NCBI GenBank assembly: GCA_035715725.1
Contig: DASTKT010000173.1
Coordinates: 62,001-126,000 of the forward strand
Source: JADGGV01 sp035715725
GTDB lineage: Bacteria > Gemmatimonadota > Gemmatimonadetes > Longimicrobiales > RSA9
Length of the DNA: 64,000 nt
Direction of reading: 5' to 3'
Below are positions 18,224-26,824 of the stretch, in pieces (within the stretch, counting starts at the first letter, position 1; each line of letters begins with the position of its first letter). The notes under the pieces are model-generated. The model was given only the letters and a program-made list of their open reading frames with translations. It made no database searches and had not been told where the DNA came from. The position numbers were made by a program, and so were the translations under genes.

Positions 18224-18663
18224 AGTTCCTCTGCATTGGTTGTGACACCATCATGGACTTCGTCGAGCGCGAGCTCCCCGGTGACGGGACCTTCGCCGCG
18301 GTGTTCACCTGCCCGCGCTGCGCTCGAGAGGTGGCCATGCTTGCCAACCCGATGGAGACCCAGCTCGTGGCCAGCCTCGGGGTCCGGATCGGCGGGCGCA
18401 CCCTGTCCGAGCAGCCCATGGAGCTGGTGCGCGAGCATCTCGCCGGAGGCCGCGAGGACGCGTTCGCCGAGCCGGCGCCGGCAACGCCCGGCGCCGTGCG
18501 CTGGAGCGACGACGCGCGCGACCGCCTCGCGAACGTCCCCGGCTTCGTCCGTGGCATGGTCAAACGGATCTACTCCGAATACGCCGCCGAGAGAGCGATC
18601 GCCGTCATCACACCCGAGGTCATGGACCGCGCCCGCTCCGATCTCGGCCTGGAGGGAATGTGA
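18220..18663 (+). CDS. CxxC/CxxC zinc-finger-like protein with PCP_red domain
   Basis: A 147-residue protein. The N-terminus carries two Cys pairs (C5/C8 in CIGC and C31/C34 in CPRC) that could hold zinc or an Fe-S cluster. From Trp95 to the end it has a PCP_red domain (the C-terminal domain of dark-operative protochlorophyllide reductase subunit B, PF08369-like): WSDDARDRLANVPGFVRGMV, then VITPEVMDRAR. The same domain recurs in the stress protein at 20769 and the radical SAM protein at 22822. The GTG overlaps the Mrp-like stop, so the two are coupled. A role in Fe-S or haem protein assembly is inference; the domain's own function is not settled. Confidence 0.8.
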   Translation: MKFLCIGCDTIMDFVERELPGDGTFAAVFTCPRCAREVAMLANPMETQLVASLGVRIGGRTLSEQPMELVREHLAGGREDAFAEPAPATPGAVRWSDDARDRLANVPGFVRGMVKRIYSEYAAERAIAVITPEVMDRARSDLGLEGM

Positions 18664-18685
18664 CCGCATTCCCCGGCACGCCCCG

Positions 18686-19633
18686 GTGAGCGTCGTAGTC
18701 GCCGAGCGGCTCGGCTTCGCCTACGGCGGCCGCCGCCGGCGCGCACCGCCCGCCCTCGCCGGCGTCGAGCTGCACTGTGCCGCCGGCGAGATCCTGGCCC
18801 TCCTCGGCCCCAACGGGGCGGGGAAGTCCACGCTTCTGCAGATCCTCGGCGCCCGTCTCGCGCCGGACTCCGGCAGTCTCCGCCTCTTCGGCGCGCCGCC
18901 CTCCGCCTCTCCGCGCCTGCTCCGGAGAATCGGCTTCGCCGGCGACGTCGCCGTTCATCTCGACGCCCTCTCCGGCCGCCAGAACGCGCTCTTCTTCGCC
19001 GGTGCCGCGGGCCTCGACCGGGCGGCCGCGGCGGCCGCCGTGGACCGCCTCTTCGAGCGGTTCGACCTGGAGCGCGCCGCCGACCGCCCCGTCGCCTCCT
19101 ACTCGTTCGGGATGCGGCGCAAGCTTCTCCTCGTCGGTGCGCTCGTCCACGAGCCCGCGCTTCTCCTCCTCGACGAGCCCACCATGGGGCTCGACCCGAC
19201 GGCCCGGGAAGAACTGCGGACGCTCCTGCGGGAGCGCGCCCGGGAGGGCGCGGCCATCGCCCTCTCCACGCACGACGTCGCCGACGCCGCCCGCACCGCG
19301 GATCGGGTCTGCCTCCTGCACCGCGGAGCCGTCGCGCTCGACGGCTCGCCGGACGCGCTACTCCGCCATCTCCGCGGCGTCACGTACGTCGATGTCCTCA
19401 CCGCCGCGCCCTCGCCGGTCCCGGAACTGACCGGCGTCGAGATCCTCGCCGCCGAACCGGGCCGGATCCGCCTCCGGACCTCCGGCGGATCGGCGATCCT
19501 GCCGGAGCTCTGTGCCACCCTCGTTGCCGCCGGCGCCGAGATCCGCGCGATCCATCTGCGCGAGGCCGACCTGGGCGACGTCTTCGCCGCGGCCACCGGC
19601 GTCGCCCTCGAGGCCGCCACCGAGCCTGCCTGA
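18686..19633 (+). CDS. ABC transporter ATP-binding protein
   Basis: A 315-residue ABC ATPase. Walker A is GPNGAGKSTL (near residue 42), Walker B LLLLDEPTMGLDP, and the H-loop STHDV. The signature loop is degenerate, YSFGMRRK in place of LSGGQ, as in many exporters of the CcmA/ABC-2 (NatA-like) group. About 80 residues follow the ATPase core and carry the DrrA-type C-terminal extension. It starts on GTG at 18686, 22 bases after the preceding gene, and its stop overlaps the ATG of the permease, which must be its partner. Substrate unknown; neighbours suggest cytochrome or cofactor handling. Confidence 0.87.
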   Translation: MSVVVAERLGFAYGGRRRRAPPALAGVELHCAAGEILALLGPNGAGKSTLLQILGARLAPDSGSLRLFGAPPSASPRLLRRIGFAGDVAVHLDALSGRQNALFFAGAAGLDRAAAAAAVDRLFERFDLERAADRPVASYSFGMRRKLLLVGALVHEPALLLLDEPTMGLDPTAREELRTLLRERAREGAAIALSTHDVADAARTADRVCLLHRGAVALDGSPDALLRHLRGVTYVDVLTAAPSPVPELTGVEILAAEPGRIRLRTSGGSAILPELCATLVAAGAEIRAIHLREADLGDVFAAATGVALEAATEPA

Positions 19634-20349
19634 TGCCCGGCGTCTTCACCATCGAATGGACCGCGGCCTGGCGCCGGCGCCGAGCCCTCCTGCTCAGCGT
19701 GTTTGTGCCCCTCGGCCTCGTGGGCCTCCTCGCGTTCGGCGGTGCCCCGCCTCGCCATGCCGTCGTCGTCTACACCGTGCTCTTCACGCTCTTCGGCCTC
19801 TTCGGCAGCGCCATCCCCTGGATCCGCGATGCCGAATCCGGTCTCCTCGCCCGGATCTTCTGGACCGGCCTCGACCCCCGCCGCATCCTCGGTGCCCGGA
19901 CCGCGGCCGGCACCCTCGTGGACGTCCTCGAGCTGATCCCCAGCGCCGCGGCCGTCGTCCTCGCCGGCGCGCCCGACACCGAGGTTGGCGCACACCTGCT
20001 CATCCACCTGGCGGTCGCTCTCCTCGCCGCCAACCTGATCGGCTTCTGGATCGCGACGCTCGCCCGCTCCATCGCCGAGGCGGCGCTCCTCTGCGCCGCG
20101 ACCGGGCTGCTCCTCCTCCACGCCGCCGGCGTCTTTCGACCGCCGCCGGCGCATGGGCCCTGGAGTGCGCTCGCGGAGTTCAGCCCGTTCCACGGCCTTC
20201 ACGCGGCCCTCGCCGCGGCCGCGGGAGCGGGGACCGGCCGGATGCCCCATAGCGGAATCGAGGTGACGGTTACCGCCGCACTTCTCGCCGTTTCGCTCGC
20301 CGCGTCTCGTCCGCTCCTGCGCCATCTCACGACACCCGCCGCCGCCTAG
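19633..20349 (+). CDS. ABC-2/CcmB-like membrane permease
   Basis: A 238-residue membrane protein with six likely helices and short loops, directly coupled (TGATG) to the ATPase. Its size, and a conserved-looking acidic/aromatic segment between the second and third helices (SAIPWIRDAESGLLARIFW), resemble CcmB, the haem-exporter membrane subunit, though similarity by eye is weak. The order ATPase then a CcmB-size permease beside haem genes fits a CcmAB-like role, but no ccmC, ccmE, ccmF or ccmH is in the window, so an unrelated ABC-2 exporter remains possible. The gene ends 16 bases before a strong promoter region. Confidence 0.75.
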   Translation: MPGVFTIEWTAAWRRRRALLLSVFVPLGLVGLLAFGGAPPRHAVVVYTVLFTLFGLFGSAIPWIRDAESGLLARIFWTGLDPRRILGARTAAGTLVDVLELIPSAAAVVLAGAPDTEVGAHLLIHLAVALLAANLIGFWIATLARSIAEAALLCAATGLLLLHAAGVFRPPPAHGPWSALAEFSPFHGLHAALAAAAGAGTGRMPHSGIEVTVTAALLAVSLAASRPLLRHLTTPAAA

Positions 20350-20365
20350 GCGGCAGCCGCCCCTG

Positions 20366-20394
20366 TTGACAGCCCTCCCGCCGCTCCTTATTAT
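20366..20394 (+). promoter_or_regulatory. Strong sigma-70-like promoter
   Basis: A perfect TTGACA at 20366-20371, a 17-base spacer and TATTAT (5 of 6) at 20389-20394 form the best consensus promoter in the window. Predicted initiation near 20401 would begin the stress-protein/radical SAM/oxidase transcript and leave a leader of about 365 bases. Confidence 0.8.
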
Positions 20395-20400
20395 CGCCCC

Positions 20401-20768
20401 ATCCGCAGCCAAAGACCGCTTCGATCGCACGCGAGCCTGCTCGCTGCCATCTCTTTCCGCCCGGCCTTCGGGCCCGGCGGCGTCGCACGAAAAGCCTCGA
20501 ATCCGTGCCGATGACCGGCCGGATCGGACGCCTGCGTCCGACCGGCCCGCTGTTTTGCGGCAGAAGCGACGCGTCTTTTCCGCTGCTTTCTTCGCGAGAC
20601 GGTGTTTGCGCGGCTGCGCCCGGGGGGCTGCTCCGGGCGCCACTGGCGGAAGCGGGACCCCTCCGTGTCTTGCCTGGGACCCCTTCGTGCCGCGCACCCG
20701 TCCGATCTCGCGCCGGGCCCGGAAATGAGCGTCCTTCCGTGGATTCCCAGCGCTGGATCGAGGCGAAA
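20401..20768 (+). promoter_or_regulatory. Long structured 5' leader of the stress-protein gene
   Basis: About 365 bases between the predicted transcription start and the ATG at 20769. Three stable hairpins can be drawn: 20457-20480 (nearly perfect, with a TTCG tetraloop), 20517-20547 (13 bp with one bulged A) and 20616-20640 (8 bp). None is followed by a T-tract. Frames inside it look non-coding. It could be an untranslated regulatory RNA, but no known riboswitch class is recognised. Confidence 0.4.
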
Positions 20769-22817
20769 ATGTATCGGGAAATCCTGGTCCCCGTAGATAA
20801 CTCGGCGTGCTCCGACTGGGCCGTGGAGCGCGCCATCGAGCTGTCGCGATGCTCGGCTGGCCGCATCACCGGCACGCACGTCTACGCCGCCCGCCTGCAT
20901 GACATCCGCTTCCGGCAGCTCGAGACCGGGCTGCCCGCGCAGTTCCAGACTCCCGACGAGATCAAGCGGCAGCGCAAGGTCCACGACAAGCTGATCGAGA
21001 AGGGGCTTCAGCTCATCTCGGACAGTTTCCTGGACCAGGTCGACGTGCGCTGCCGGGACGCGGGGGTGCCGCTCACGCGGCAGCTCCTCGAGGGGATCAA
21101 CTACGAGGAGATCGTCCGGGAGGCGAACGGTGGGGAAGGCCGGCTGCCGAGCCTGATCGGCTTCGATCCGAACATCGCGTTCAAGTACGATGGCGGCGCG
21201 CGGGTCCGGGGGGATGTCCGGCTCGGCGCGGACGGGCGCATCGAGGCCGAGGACGAAGAGCACGAGGAGAAGCTGGCCGGCTCGACGCGGCGGCGTTACG
21301 ACCTCGTCGCGATCGGGGCCCATGGGATCGGGCGGCAGGCATACAGCCAGCTCGGCGGCGTGGTCTCCCGTGTGGTTCGCGGGGTGGAGAAGGACGTGCT
21401 GGTCGTGCGGGATGCGGCCCCGCTGCGGGGGGGGCGGCTCATGGTCTGTGTGGACGGCTCGTCCTACGCCTACAAGGCGATGCGCGTCGCGTTGGAGCTC
21501 GCGCGCGAGTTCGAGGCGGCTCTCTACGTCTGCAGCGCGTTCGACGTCGAGTACCACCACGCGGTCTTCCACAACATCAAGGATGTCCTGTCGGTCCAGG
21601 CGTCGAAGGTGTTCAAGTTCGAGGAGCAGGAGGAGCTCCACAACAACATCATCGACAAGGGGTTGCTGAAGCTCACCCAGGCGAACATCAAGCGGGCGCA
21701 GGTGATGGCGTCGGAGTACCCGGACGTCGAGCTGCACACGCAGATCCTCATCGGCAAGCCGTTCCAGGTCGTCCTGCAGTGGGCGGAGGAGATCCGGCCG
21801 TCGCTCCTGGTCATCGCGCGCCACGGCGCCCACCGGATCACGGGTACGGATCTCGGGTCACAGGCCGAGAACCTCGTCCGACTGGCCCCGTCGAGCGTGC
21901 TGCTCGTCGGCACGCTCGACGTCCACCCGGAGGACATCCCCTGGATCGAGGAGGACGGTCAGACAGGGCTCGAGTGGGCGCCGGAAGCGGAGGTGCGCAT
22001 CCTCCGGGTCCCGCCCTTCGCGCTGGGGATCGCCCGGAAGGCGGTGGAGGAGTTCGTCCTCGAGCACCACGGCGCCCCCGCCGAGGGGAACGGCCACGGG
22101 CGCCTGGCGAGCGGCCATGACGGCACCTCCAACGGTCAGGCGCCGGTCCTGCCGACGGTGACGAACGAGCGCCTCGACGAGGCGATCCGGAAGCTCCTCC
22201 CCACGCACATGCAGCTCATCATGGGCATCGGCACCGCCGAGGAGCTGGCGCTGGCGGAGGTAAAGGCCGAGGAGGCCATGAAGCGGACCGTCGTCGAGGG
22301 CCACGACCTCGACCCGGTCGCGGACGTGCCGATGGTCGAGGCCCGCTGCCCGTACACCGGGCATGTCTCGCTGCGGGCGCGGACGGCGAAGGATCCCGTC
22401 GTCTGGACTGCCGAGGCGTTCGATCGGCTGGCGCTCGTCCCGCTGATCGCACGTCCCCTGGCCCGCAACACGGTCGAGCGGTTCGCGCGCGAGCACGCGA
22501 TCTGGCGGATCACGACCCGCGTCATGGACGAGAACAAGCAGGCCATGATCGAGGCGGACGAGTTCGACCTCGATACGATGCTGGTGATGTTCAAGGAGCT
22601 GCAGGCCAAGCAGCTGAAGGCGGAGGCGGAGGGCGTCGACGCGCTCTCTTCGGAGATGCGCCGCTTCATCGAGGAGGCCCGCGCGTCCGGAGTCACGCGC
22701 TGCCCGATCCGCGACATCGAGGAGTCGATGGAGAAGTGCCCGGTCGACTTCAAGGCGGTGAAGCCCGAGGACGCGAAGCGCGCGATCGAGTCCCTCGTCG
22801 AGTCCCACGGAGCCTGA
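20769..22817 (+). CDS. Tandem universal-stress protein with two PCP_red domains
   Basis: A 682-residue soluble protein. It begins with a UspA fold (YREILVPVDNSACSDWAVER), interrupted by an insertion of about 150 residues before the end of that fold (YDLVAIGAHGIGRQ); a second UspA fold runs from about residue 221 (LMVCVDGSSYAYKAMRVALE) to VLLVG near 382. Both have the SxxG-like nucleotide-loop region. Then come two PCP_red-like domains, one from Trp403 (split by a Gly/Ser/Asn linker of about 35 residues) and one from Trp546 (WTAEAFDRLALVPLIARPLA). GAGG sits 5 bases before the ATG. It leads the radical SAM and oxidase genes. I know no described protein with this domain order; function is unknown. 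Confidence 0.82.
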   Translation: MYREILVPVDNSACSDWAVERAIELSRCSAGRITGTHVYAARLHDIRFRQLETGLPAQFQTPDEIKRQRKVHDKLIEKGLQLISDSFLDQVDVRCRDAGVPLTRQLLEGINYEEIVREANGGEGRLPSLIGFDPNIAFKYDGGARVRGDVRLGADGRIEAEDEEHEEKLAGSTRRRYDLVAIGAHGIGRQAYSQLGGVVSRVVRGVEKDVLVVRDAAPLRGGRLMVCVDGSSYAYKAMRVALELAREFEAALYVCSAFDVEYHHAVFHNIKDVLSVQASKVFKFEEQEELHNNIIDKGLLKLTQANIKRAQVMASEYPDVELHTQILIGKPFQVVLQWAEEIRPSLLVIARHGAHRITGTDLGSQAENLVRLAPSSVLLVGTLDVHPEDIPWIEEDGQTGLEWAPEAEVRILRVPPFALGIARKAVEEFVLEHHGAPAEGNGHGRLASGHDGTSNGQAPVLPTVTNERLDEAIRKLLPTHMQLIMGIGTAEELALAEVKAEEAMKRTVVEGHDLDPVADVPMVEARCPYTGHVSLRARTAKDPVVWTAEAFDRLALVPLIARPLARNTVERFAREHAIWRITTRVMDENKQAMIEADEFDLDTMLVMFKELQAKQLKAEAEGVDALSSEMRRFIEEARASGVTRCPIRDIEESMEKCPVDFKAVKPEDAKRAIESLVESHGA

Positions 22818-22821
22818 CGCG

Positions 22822-24183
22822 ATGCGCCTCGTCCCGGGCGGAAGCCGGCGGGATGCGGCCATGGCGGCCCTGCTCGAGTCGCCTCTCCTCGATGGCGCTC
22901 CGCCGGACGCCGCCGTCCCCCACGTCGTCGCGTGGAACCTCACGCGCCGGTGCAACCTGGCCTGCTCCCACTGCTACATCGCCGCCGGCTCCTGGCACGC
23001 GACGGACACCGACCTCACGACCGCCGAGTGCCGCCGGATCACGGACGAGATCCTTCGGCTCAACCCGGCGCCGCTCTTCATCCTGAGCGGTGGTGAGCCG
23101 CTCCTGCGTGCGGATCTCGAGGAGATCGCTGCCTACGCCGCGGGCGCCGGCGCGACGGTGGTGGTCGGCACGAACGGGACGCTCTTGACGGCCGAGCGCA
23201 TCCGCTCGCTCAAGGGCGCCGGCGTCCAGGGGGTGGCGGTCAGCATCGACTCGCTGAGCCCCCGTTACCACGATCGCTTCCGGCACGGCGACGGTGCGCT
23301 GGAGGACACGATCGCGGCGGTCGAGCGGCTTCGTGCCCTCGACCTCGATTTCATCGTGCAGGCTACGGTCACTCGCGGGAACCGGGACGAGCTCCCCGCC
23401 CTCGCCGCGTGGGCCGCCGCGCGCGGCGCCGTGGCGCTGAACGTCTACTTTCTCGTCGCCACCGGACGGGGTGAGGGGATGCGCGGGCTCGAGCCGGCCG
23501 AGAACGAGGCCGTGCTCGAGGAGCTCCTCCGCCTCGAGCGCGAGTATCGCGGCCGGATGATGGTCCGCTCGAAGTGCCAGCCGCAGATCATGCGCATCGC
23601 GGTCCGCGACGGCGGCGACTCGCCCCTCCTCAACTACGCCACGCGCTGCCCTTGCGGCGTACAGTACTGCCGGATCACGCCGGAGGGGAAGCTCACGCCC
23701 TGCCCCTACATGCCGCTCGTGGCCGGCGATCTCCGTCGGAGCGACTTCGCCACCGTGTGGCGCTCCTCGCCCCTGCTCCGCGAGCTCCGCGACGGCCGCC
23801 TGCTCGGCCGCTGCGGCTCCTGCGAGTACCGCCGCATTTGCGGCGGCTGCCGCGCCCGCGCGTTCGCCGAGACCGGTGACGTCCTCGCCGCCGACGGATC
23901 CTGCGCGTACGAGCCGTCCGGCGCGCTCCCGCCGATCGAGCCGCGACACGCCGTGAGCTATGGCGCGCCGGCGCGCCACGAGCTGGACTGGACCCCCGCG
24001 GCGCGCGCCCGCGTCGAGCGGATTCCGAGCTTCGTCCGCGCGGTCGTCGTCGCCCGCGTCGAGCAGTTTGCGCGCGATCGCGGGCACGCCGAGGTCACGC
24101 CGGAACTCCTCGACGAGGTACGGCGGACGCTCCCCGTCGACTTCTCGAAACGCACCCCGTCCTTCCTCCGCCATGACGCCTGA
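22822..24183 (+). CDS. Radical SAM/SPASM protein with C-terminal PCP_red domain
   Basis: A 453-residue radical SAM enzyme. The [4Fe-4S] cluster motif is RRCNLACSHCY (Cys44, 48, 51), followed by the SAM-binding FILSGGEPLL. A Cys-rich SPASM/twitch region (CPCGVQYC, CGSC, CGGC and a last Cys) would hold auxiliary clusters. It resembles the haem-biosynthesis enzymes AhbC/AhbD/NirJ more than peptide-modifying ones. From Trp390 a PCP_red domain is appended (WTPAARARVERIPSFVRAVV). It begins 4 bases after the stress-protein gene and overlaps the next oxidase gene by 11 bases, so it is probably a maturation factor for that oxidase or its haem. Confidence 0.85.
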   Translation: MRLVPGGSRRDAAMAALLESPLLDGAPPDAAVPHVVAWNLTRRCNLACSHCYIAAGSWHATDTDLTTAECRRITDEILRLNPAPLFILSGGEPLLRADLEEIAAYAAGAGATVVVGTNGTLLTAERIRSLKGAGVQGVAVSIDSLSPRYHDRFRHGDGALEDTIAAVERLRALDLDFIVQATVTRGNRDELPALAAWAAARGAVALNVYFLVATGRGEGMRGLEPAENEAVLEELLRLEREYRGRMMVRSKCQPQIMRIAVRDGGDSPLLNYATRCPCGVQYCRITPEGKLTPCPYMPLVAGDLRRSDFATVWRSSPLLRELRDGRLLGRCGSCEYRRICGGCRARAFAETGDVLAADGSCAYEPSGALPPIEPRHAVSYGAPARHELDWTPAARARVERIPSFVRAVVVARVEQFARDRGHAEVTPELLDEVRRTLPVDFSKRTPSFLRHDA

Positions 24184-25984
24184 GCCGCGAGTCTCGCTTC
24201 GTCGGGCGGCCGGTATCGCCGGCCTCCTTCTCCTGCTCGTGGCCGCGGCGGCCGATCCGGCGCTGGCGCAGCAGGCCGCCGCCTCCGCCCGGGACTACGG
24301 CAACTTCCCCGTCGTCGGCGGGCGCGGAGCGATCTGGATCGCGGCGGAGGTCCACCTGATGTTCGCCGCCTTCGTGCTCGGGGTGCCGCTGTTCGCGGTC
24401 ACCGTGGAAGCCATCGGCATCTTCGGCACCGACAAGCGGTACGACAAGCTGGCCAAGGAGTTCACCCGACTGCTTCTCATCGCCTACAGCGCCACGGCGA
24501 TCTGGGGGGCGATTCTCGTCTTCTTCCTGAGCACGCTCTACCCGAAATTCTGGACCTACATGAGCACGCTCTTCCACGTGTCCATGTGGATCTATGTCGG
24601 GCTCTTCTTCTTCGAGTCGTTCACGCTCTACCTGTACTACTACGGCTGGGACTGGCTGAAGGACGGCGCCCGCAAGAAGCTGCACCTCAGCCTCGGCGTG
24701 CTGCTCAACGTCTGGGGCACGGCCGTGATGTTCATCGCCGACAGCTGGCTCAGCTACATGATGAGCCCGCCGACGCAGGTCACGACCGACACCGCGCCGG
24801 AGTCGATCCGCCTCTGGACCGCCATGGCCAACGCGACGTGGATGCCCATCAACATCCACCGCCTCATCGCGAACGTCGTCTTCGGTGGCTCCATCGTGGG
24901 CGCATACGCGGCGTACCGCTTCCTCGCCGCCCGGACCGAGGAGGAGCGCGCCCACTACGACTGGATGGGGTACGTCGGGAACTTCATCGCGATCAGCAGC
25001 CTGCTCATCCTCCCCTTCGCCGGCTACTGGCTGGGGCGCGAGATCTACCAGTACGACCAGGGGATGGGCATTACGATGATGGGCGGCTTCATGAGCTGGC
25101 TCTGGATCATCCAGGCCTTCCTCATCGGCGTTCTCTTCCTGGCGGGCAACTACTACCTGTGGGTCGGGATGGCCCGGATCCCCGGCGCCGAGCGCTTCAC
25201 CCCGTACACCCGCTGGATCCTGGGCGTTCTGGTGCTCGGCGTGCTGGTCTGGTCCACGCCGCACACCATGATCGCCTCGCGCTCCGAGCAGGCCGCCATG
25301 GGCGGCTCCCACCATCCGCTGCTCGGCTTCCTCGGGGTCATGAGCGCCAAGAACACGGCGGTCAACCTCATGATCCTGAGCACGTTCCTGTCCTACCTGC
25401 TCTACCGCCGGGCCAACAAGCGGCCGACCGCCTCCTGGGCGCGGACGGGCACGCTCGTGCAGGGCGTCATGTTCGCGCTCTCCGCCGCCATCGTGATCTT
25501 CTTCGGCGTCTACGGCTACTTCGTCACGGCCATCGTCCGCATCGGCTTCAGCGTCTACCAGGTGCTGTCGGTGATCGCCACCATCGTCACGGTGATCACG
25601 CTCGACGTCCTTATGCTGCGCGGCGCCGAGTCGCGCGGCGCGATCCGCTGGGGACAGATGCCCCCGCGCTCGCAATACGCACTGCTCGTCCTGGCTGTCA
25701 CGTTCACGTGGCTGATGGGCCTCATGGGCTTCGCCCGCAGCGGGATCCGGCAGCACTGGCATATCTGGAACGTCATGCGCGACACGAGCCCGTGGGCTGC
25801 CACGCCGGCCCTGGGCTACGCGTCGAAGATGATCAGCGTCTGCGTGATCGTCTTCCTGGCCCTGATCTCCCTCGTGTTCTGGCTGGGCGGGCTCGTCGAG
25901 AAGTCCACGTACGCCGCGCCCGCCGCCGCGGGCGCGAAGCCGGCGGCCGAGCAGCAGCTCGCCATCGCCGGCGGCGGCGACTGA
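24173..25984 (+). CDS. Lone bd-type oxidase subunit I-like protein (CydA-related)
   Basis: A 603-residue protein with a cleavable-looking signal (cleavage near ALAQ, residue 33) and about 13-14 helices. The bd-family landmarks are visible: His61 in the first helix (the CydA His19 position), the acidic helix FFFESFTLYLYYYGWDW matching the CydA Glu99/Glu107 region, and His229 in NIHRLIANVV (the CydA His186 position). A canonical Q-loop is not recognisable and no cydB follows; c-type cytochromes follow instead. Such bd-like proteins are known from Nitrospira and relatives. Electron donor and acceptor are unknown. It overlaps the radical SAM gene by 11 bases. Confidence 0.8.
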   Translation: MTPEPRVSLRRAAGIAGLLLLLVAAAADPALAQQAAASARDYGNFPVVGGRGAIWIAAEVHLMFAAFVLGVPLFAVTVEAIGIFGTDKRYDKLAKEFTRLLLIAYSATAIWGAILVFFLSTLYPKFWTYMSTLFHVSMWIYVGLFFFESFTLYLYYYGWDWLKDGARKKLHLSLGVLLNVWGTAVMFIADSWLSYMMSPPTQVTTDTAPESIRLWTAMANATWMPINIHRLIANVVFGGSIVGAYAAYRFLAARTEEERAHYDWMGYVGNFIAISSLLILPFAGYWLGREIYQYDQGMGITMMGGFMSWLWIIQAFLIGVLFLAGNYYLWVGMARIPGAERFTPYTRWILGVLVLGVLVWSTPHTMIASRSEQAAMGGSHHPLLGFLGVMSAKNTAVNLMILSTFLSYLLYRRANKRPTASWARTGTLVQGVMFALSAAIVIFFGVYGYFVTAIVRIGFSVYQVLSVIATIVTVITLDVLMLRGAESRGAIRWGQMPPRSQYALLVLAVTFTWLMGLMGFARSGIRQHWHIWNVMRDTSPWAATPALGYASKMISVCVIVFLALISLVFWLGGLVEKSTYAAPAAAGAKPAAEQQLAIAGGGD

Positions 25985-26032
25985 CGCTCCTACGGTCCGG
26001 AGCCCCGCTCCGGAGGGAGGGGATGCATCGGT

Positions 26033-26824
26033 ATGTGGGCGACGAATCTCCGGATCGCCGCGGTCGTGCTCGGGACCATCGGGCTGTACACGGTGGTGTG
26101 CAACGCCATCCCGCAGGTCGAGTCCGAAGTGCCCAAGGAGATGAACCTCTCCGGCGCCATCACGCCGGAGCAGCTCGTCTCCGCGGGTGAGGAGCTCTTC
26201 AACGGGGCGGGTGGCTGCGTCGCCTGCCACGGATTGGGCACGCGCGCGCCGAACCTCCTCACGGACGAGCACGGCCAGGGCACGATCGGGGCGCGCTGCG
26301 GCACCCGGAAGCCAGGGACGTCGTGCAAGGACTACCTGCACGAGTCGCTCGTGAAGCCGACGGCGTATGTCGTCTCCGGCTACCAGCCGATCATGCCGGA
26401 CATGAGCCGGACGCTGTCGCCGCCGCAGATCTGGGCCCTCGTCGCGTTCCTGGAGAGCCAGGGGGGCGAGGTCACGGTCACGGCGGAGGACGTGAAGGCG
26501 GCCGGCGCGCCGGCCGCCGGCGCGGCGCCGCCCTCCGCCGGGCCGGCCCGCAGCGCGACAATGGAGCCGGTCGCCCTGCTCCGCGAGAACACCTGCCTGA
26601 CCTGCCATCACCTCGGAAGCGAGGGCACGACGATCGCCCCGCCCTTCGACCATGTCGGCGCCGGGAAGACGGCGGACTACATCCGTCGGTCGATTCTCGA
26701 CCCGAACGCCGACACGGCCAAGGGCTACGAGAAGGTCGCCGGGATCATGCCGAAGGACTTCGGCGAGCGGCTCAGCGCCGCCCAACTCGAGTCGCTCGTT
26801 CGCTACCTCGCCGCCCGAAAGTGA
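26033..26824 (+). CDS. Membrane-anchored dihaem cytochrome c
   Basis: A 263-residue protein with one N-terminal membrane anchor (residues 5-24) and two class I cytochrome c domains on the outer face. The haem sites are CVACH (Cys62, Cys65, His66) and CLTCH (Cys188, Cys191, His192). Probable Met ligands lie in QPIMPDM and AGIMPKDF. A Pro/Ala linker (about residues 155-175) joins the two domains. A purine-rich AGGGAGGGG precedes the ATG. It follows the bd-like subunit by 48 bases and overlaps the next cytochrome gene by four, so it probably passes electrons to or from the bd-like protein. Confidence 0.9.
   Translation: MWATNLRIAAVVLGTIGLYTVVCNAIPQVESEVPKEMNLSGAITPEQLVSAGEELFNGAGGCVACHGLGTRAPNLLTDEHGQGTIGARCGTRKPGTSCKDYLHESLVKPTAYVVSGYQPIMPDMSRTLSPPQIWALVAFLESQGGEVTVTAEDVKAAGAPAAGAAPPSAGPARSATMEPVALLRENTCLTCHHLGSEGTTIAPPFDHVGAGKTADYIRRSILDPNADTAKGYEKVAGIMPKDFGERLSAAQLESLVRYLAARK

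Noticed and set aside
20600..20660. Cobalamin riboswitch in the stress-protein leader, suggested by GCCACTGG near 20638
   Set aside because: Only that short string resembles the conserved box; the rest of the conserved core is not found.
24173..25984. Ordinary cytochrome bd quinol oxidase
   Set aside because: There is no cydB, no recognisable Q-loop, and c-type cytochromes follow directly; a bd-like relative is the safer call.
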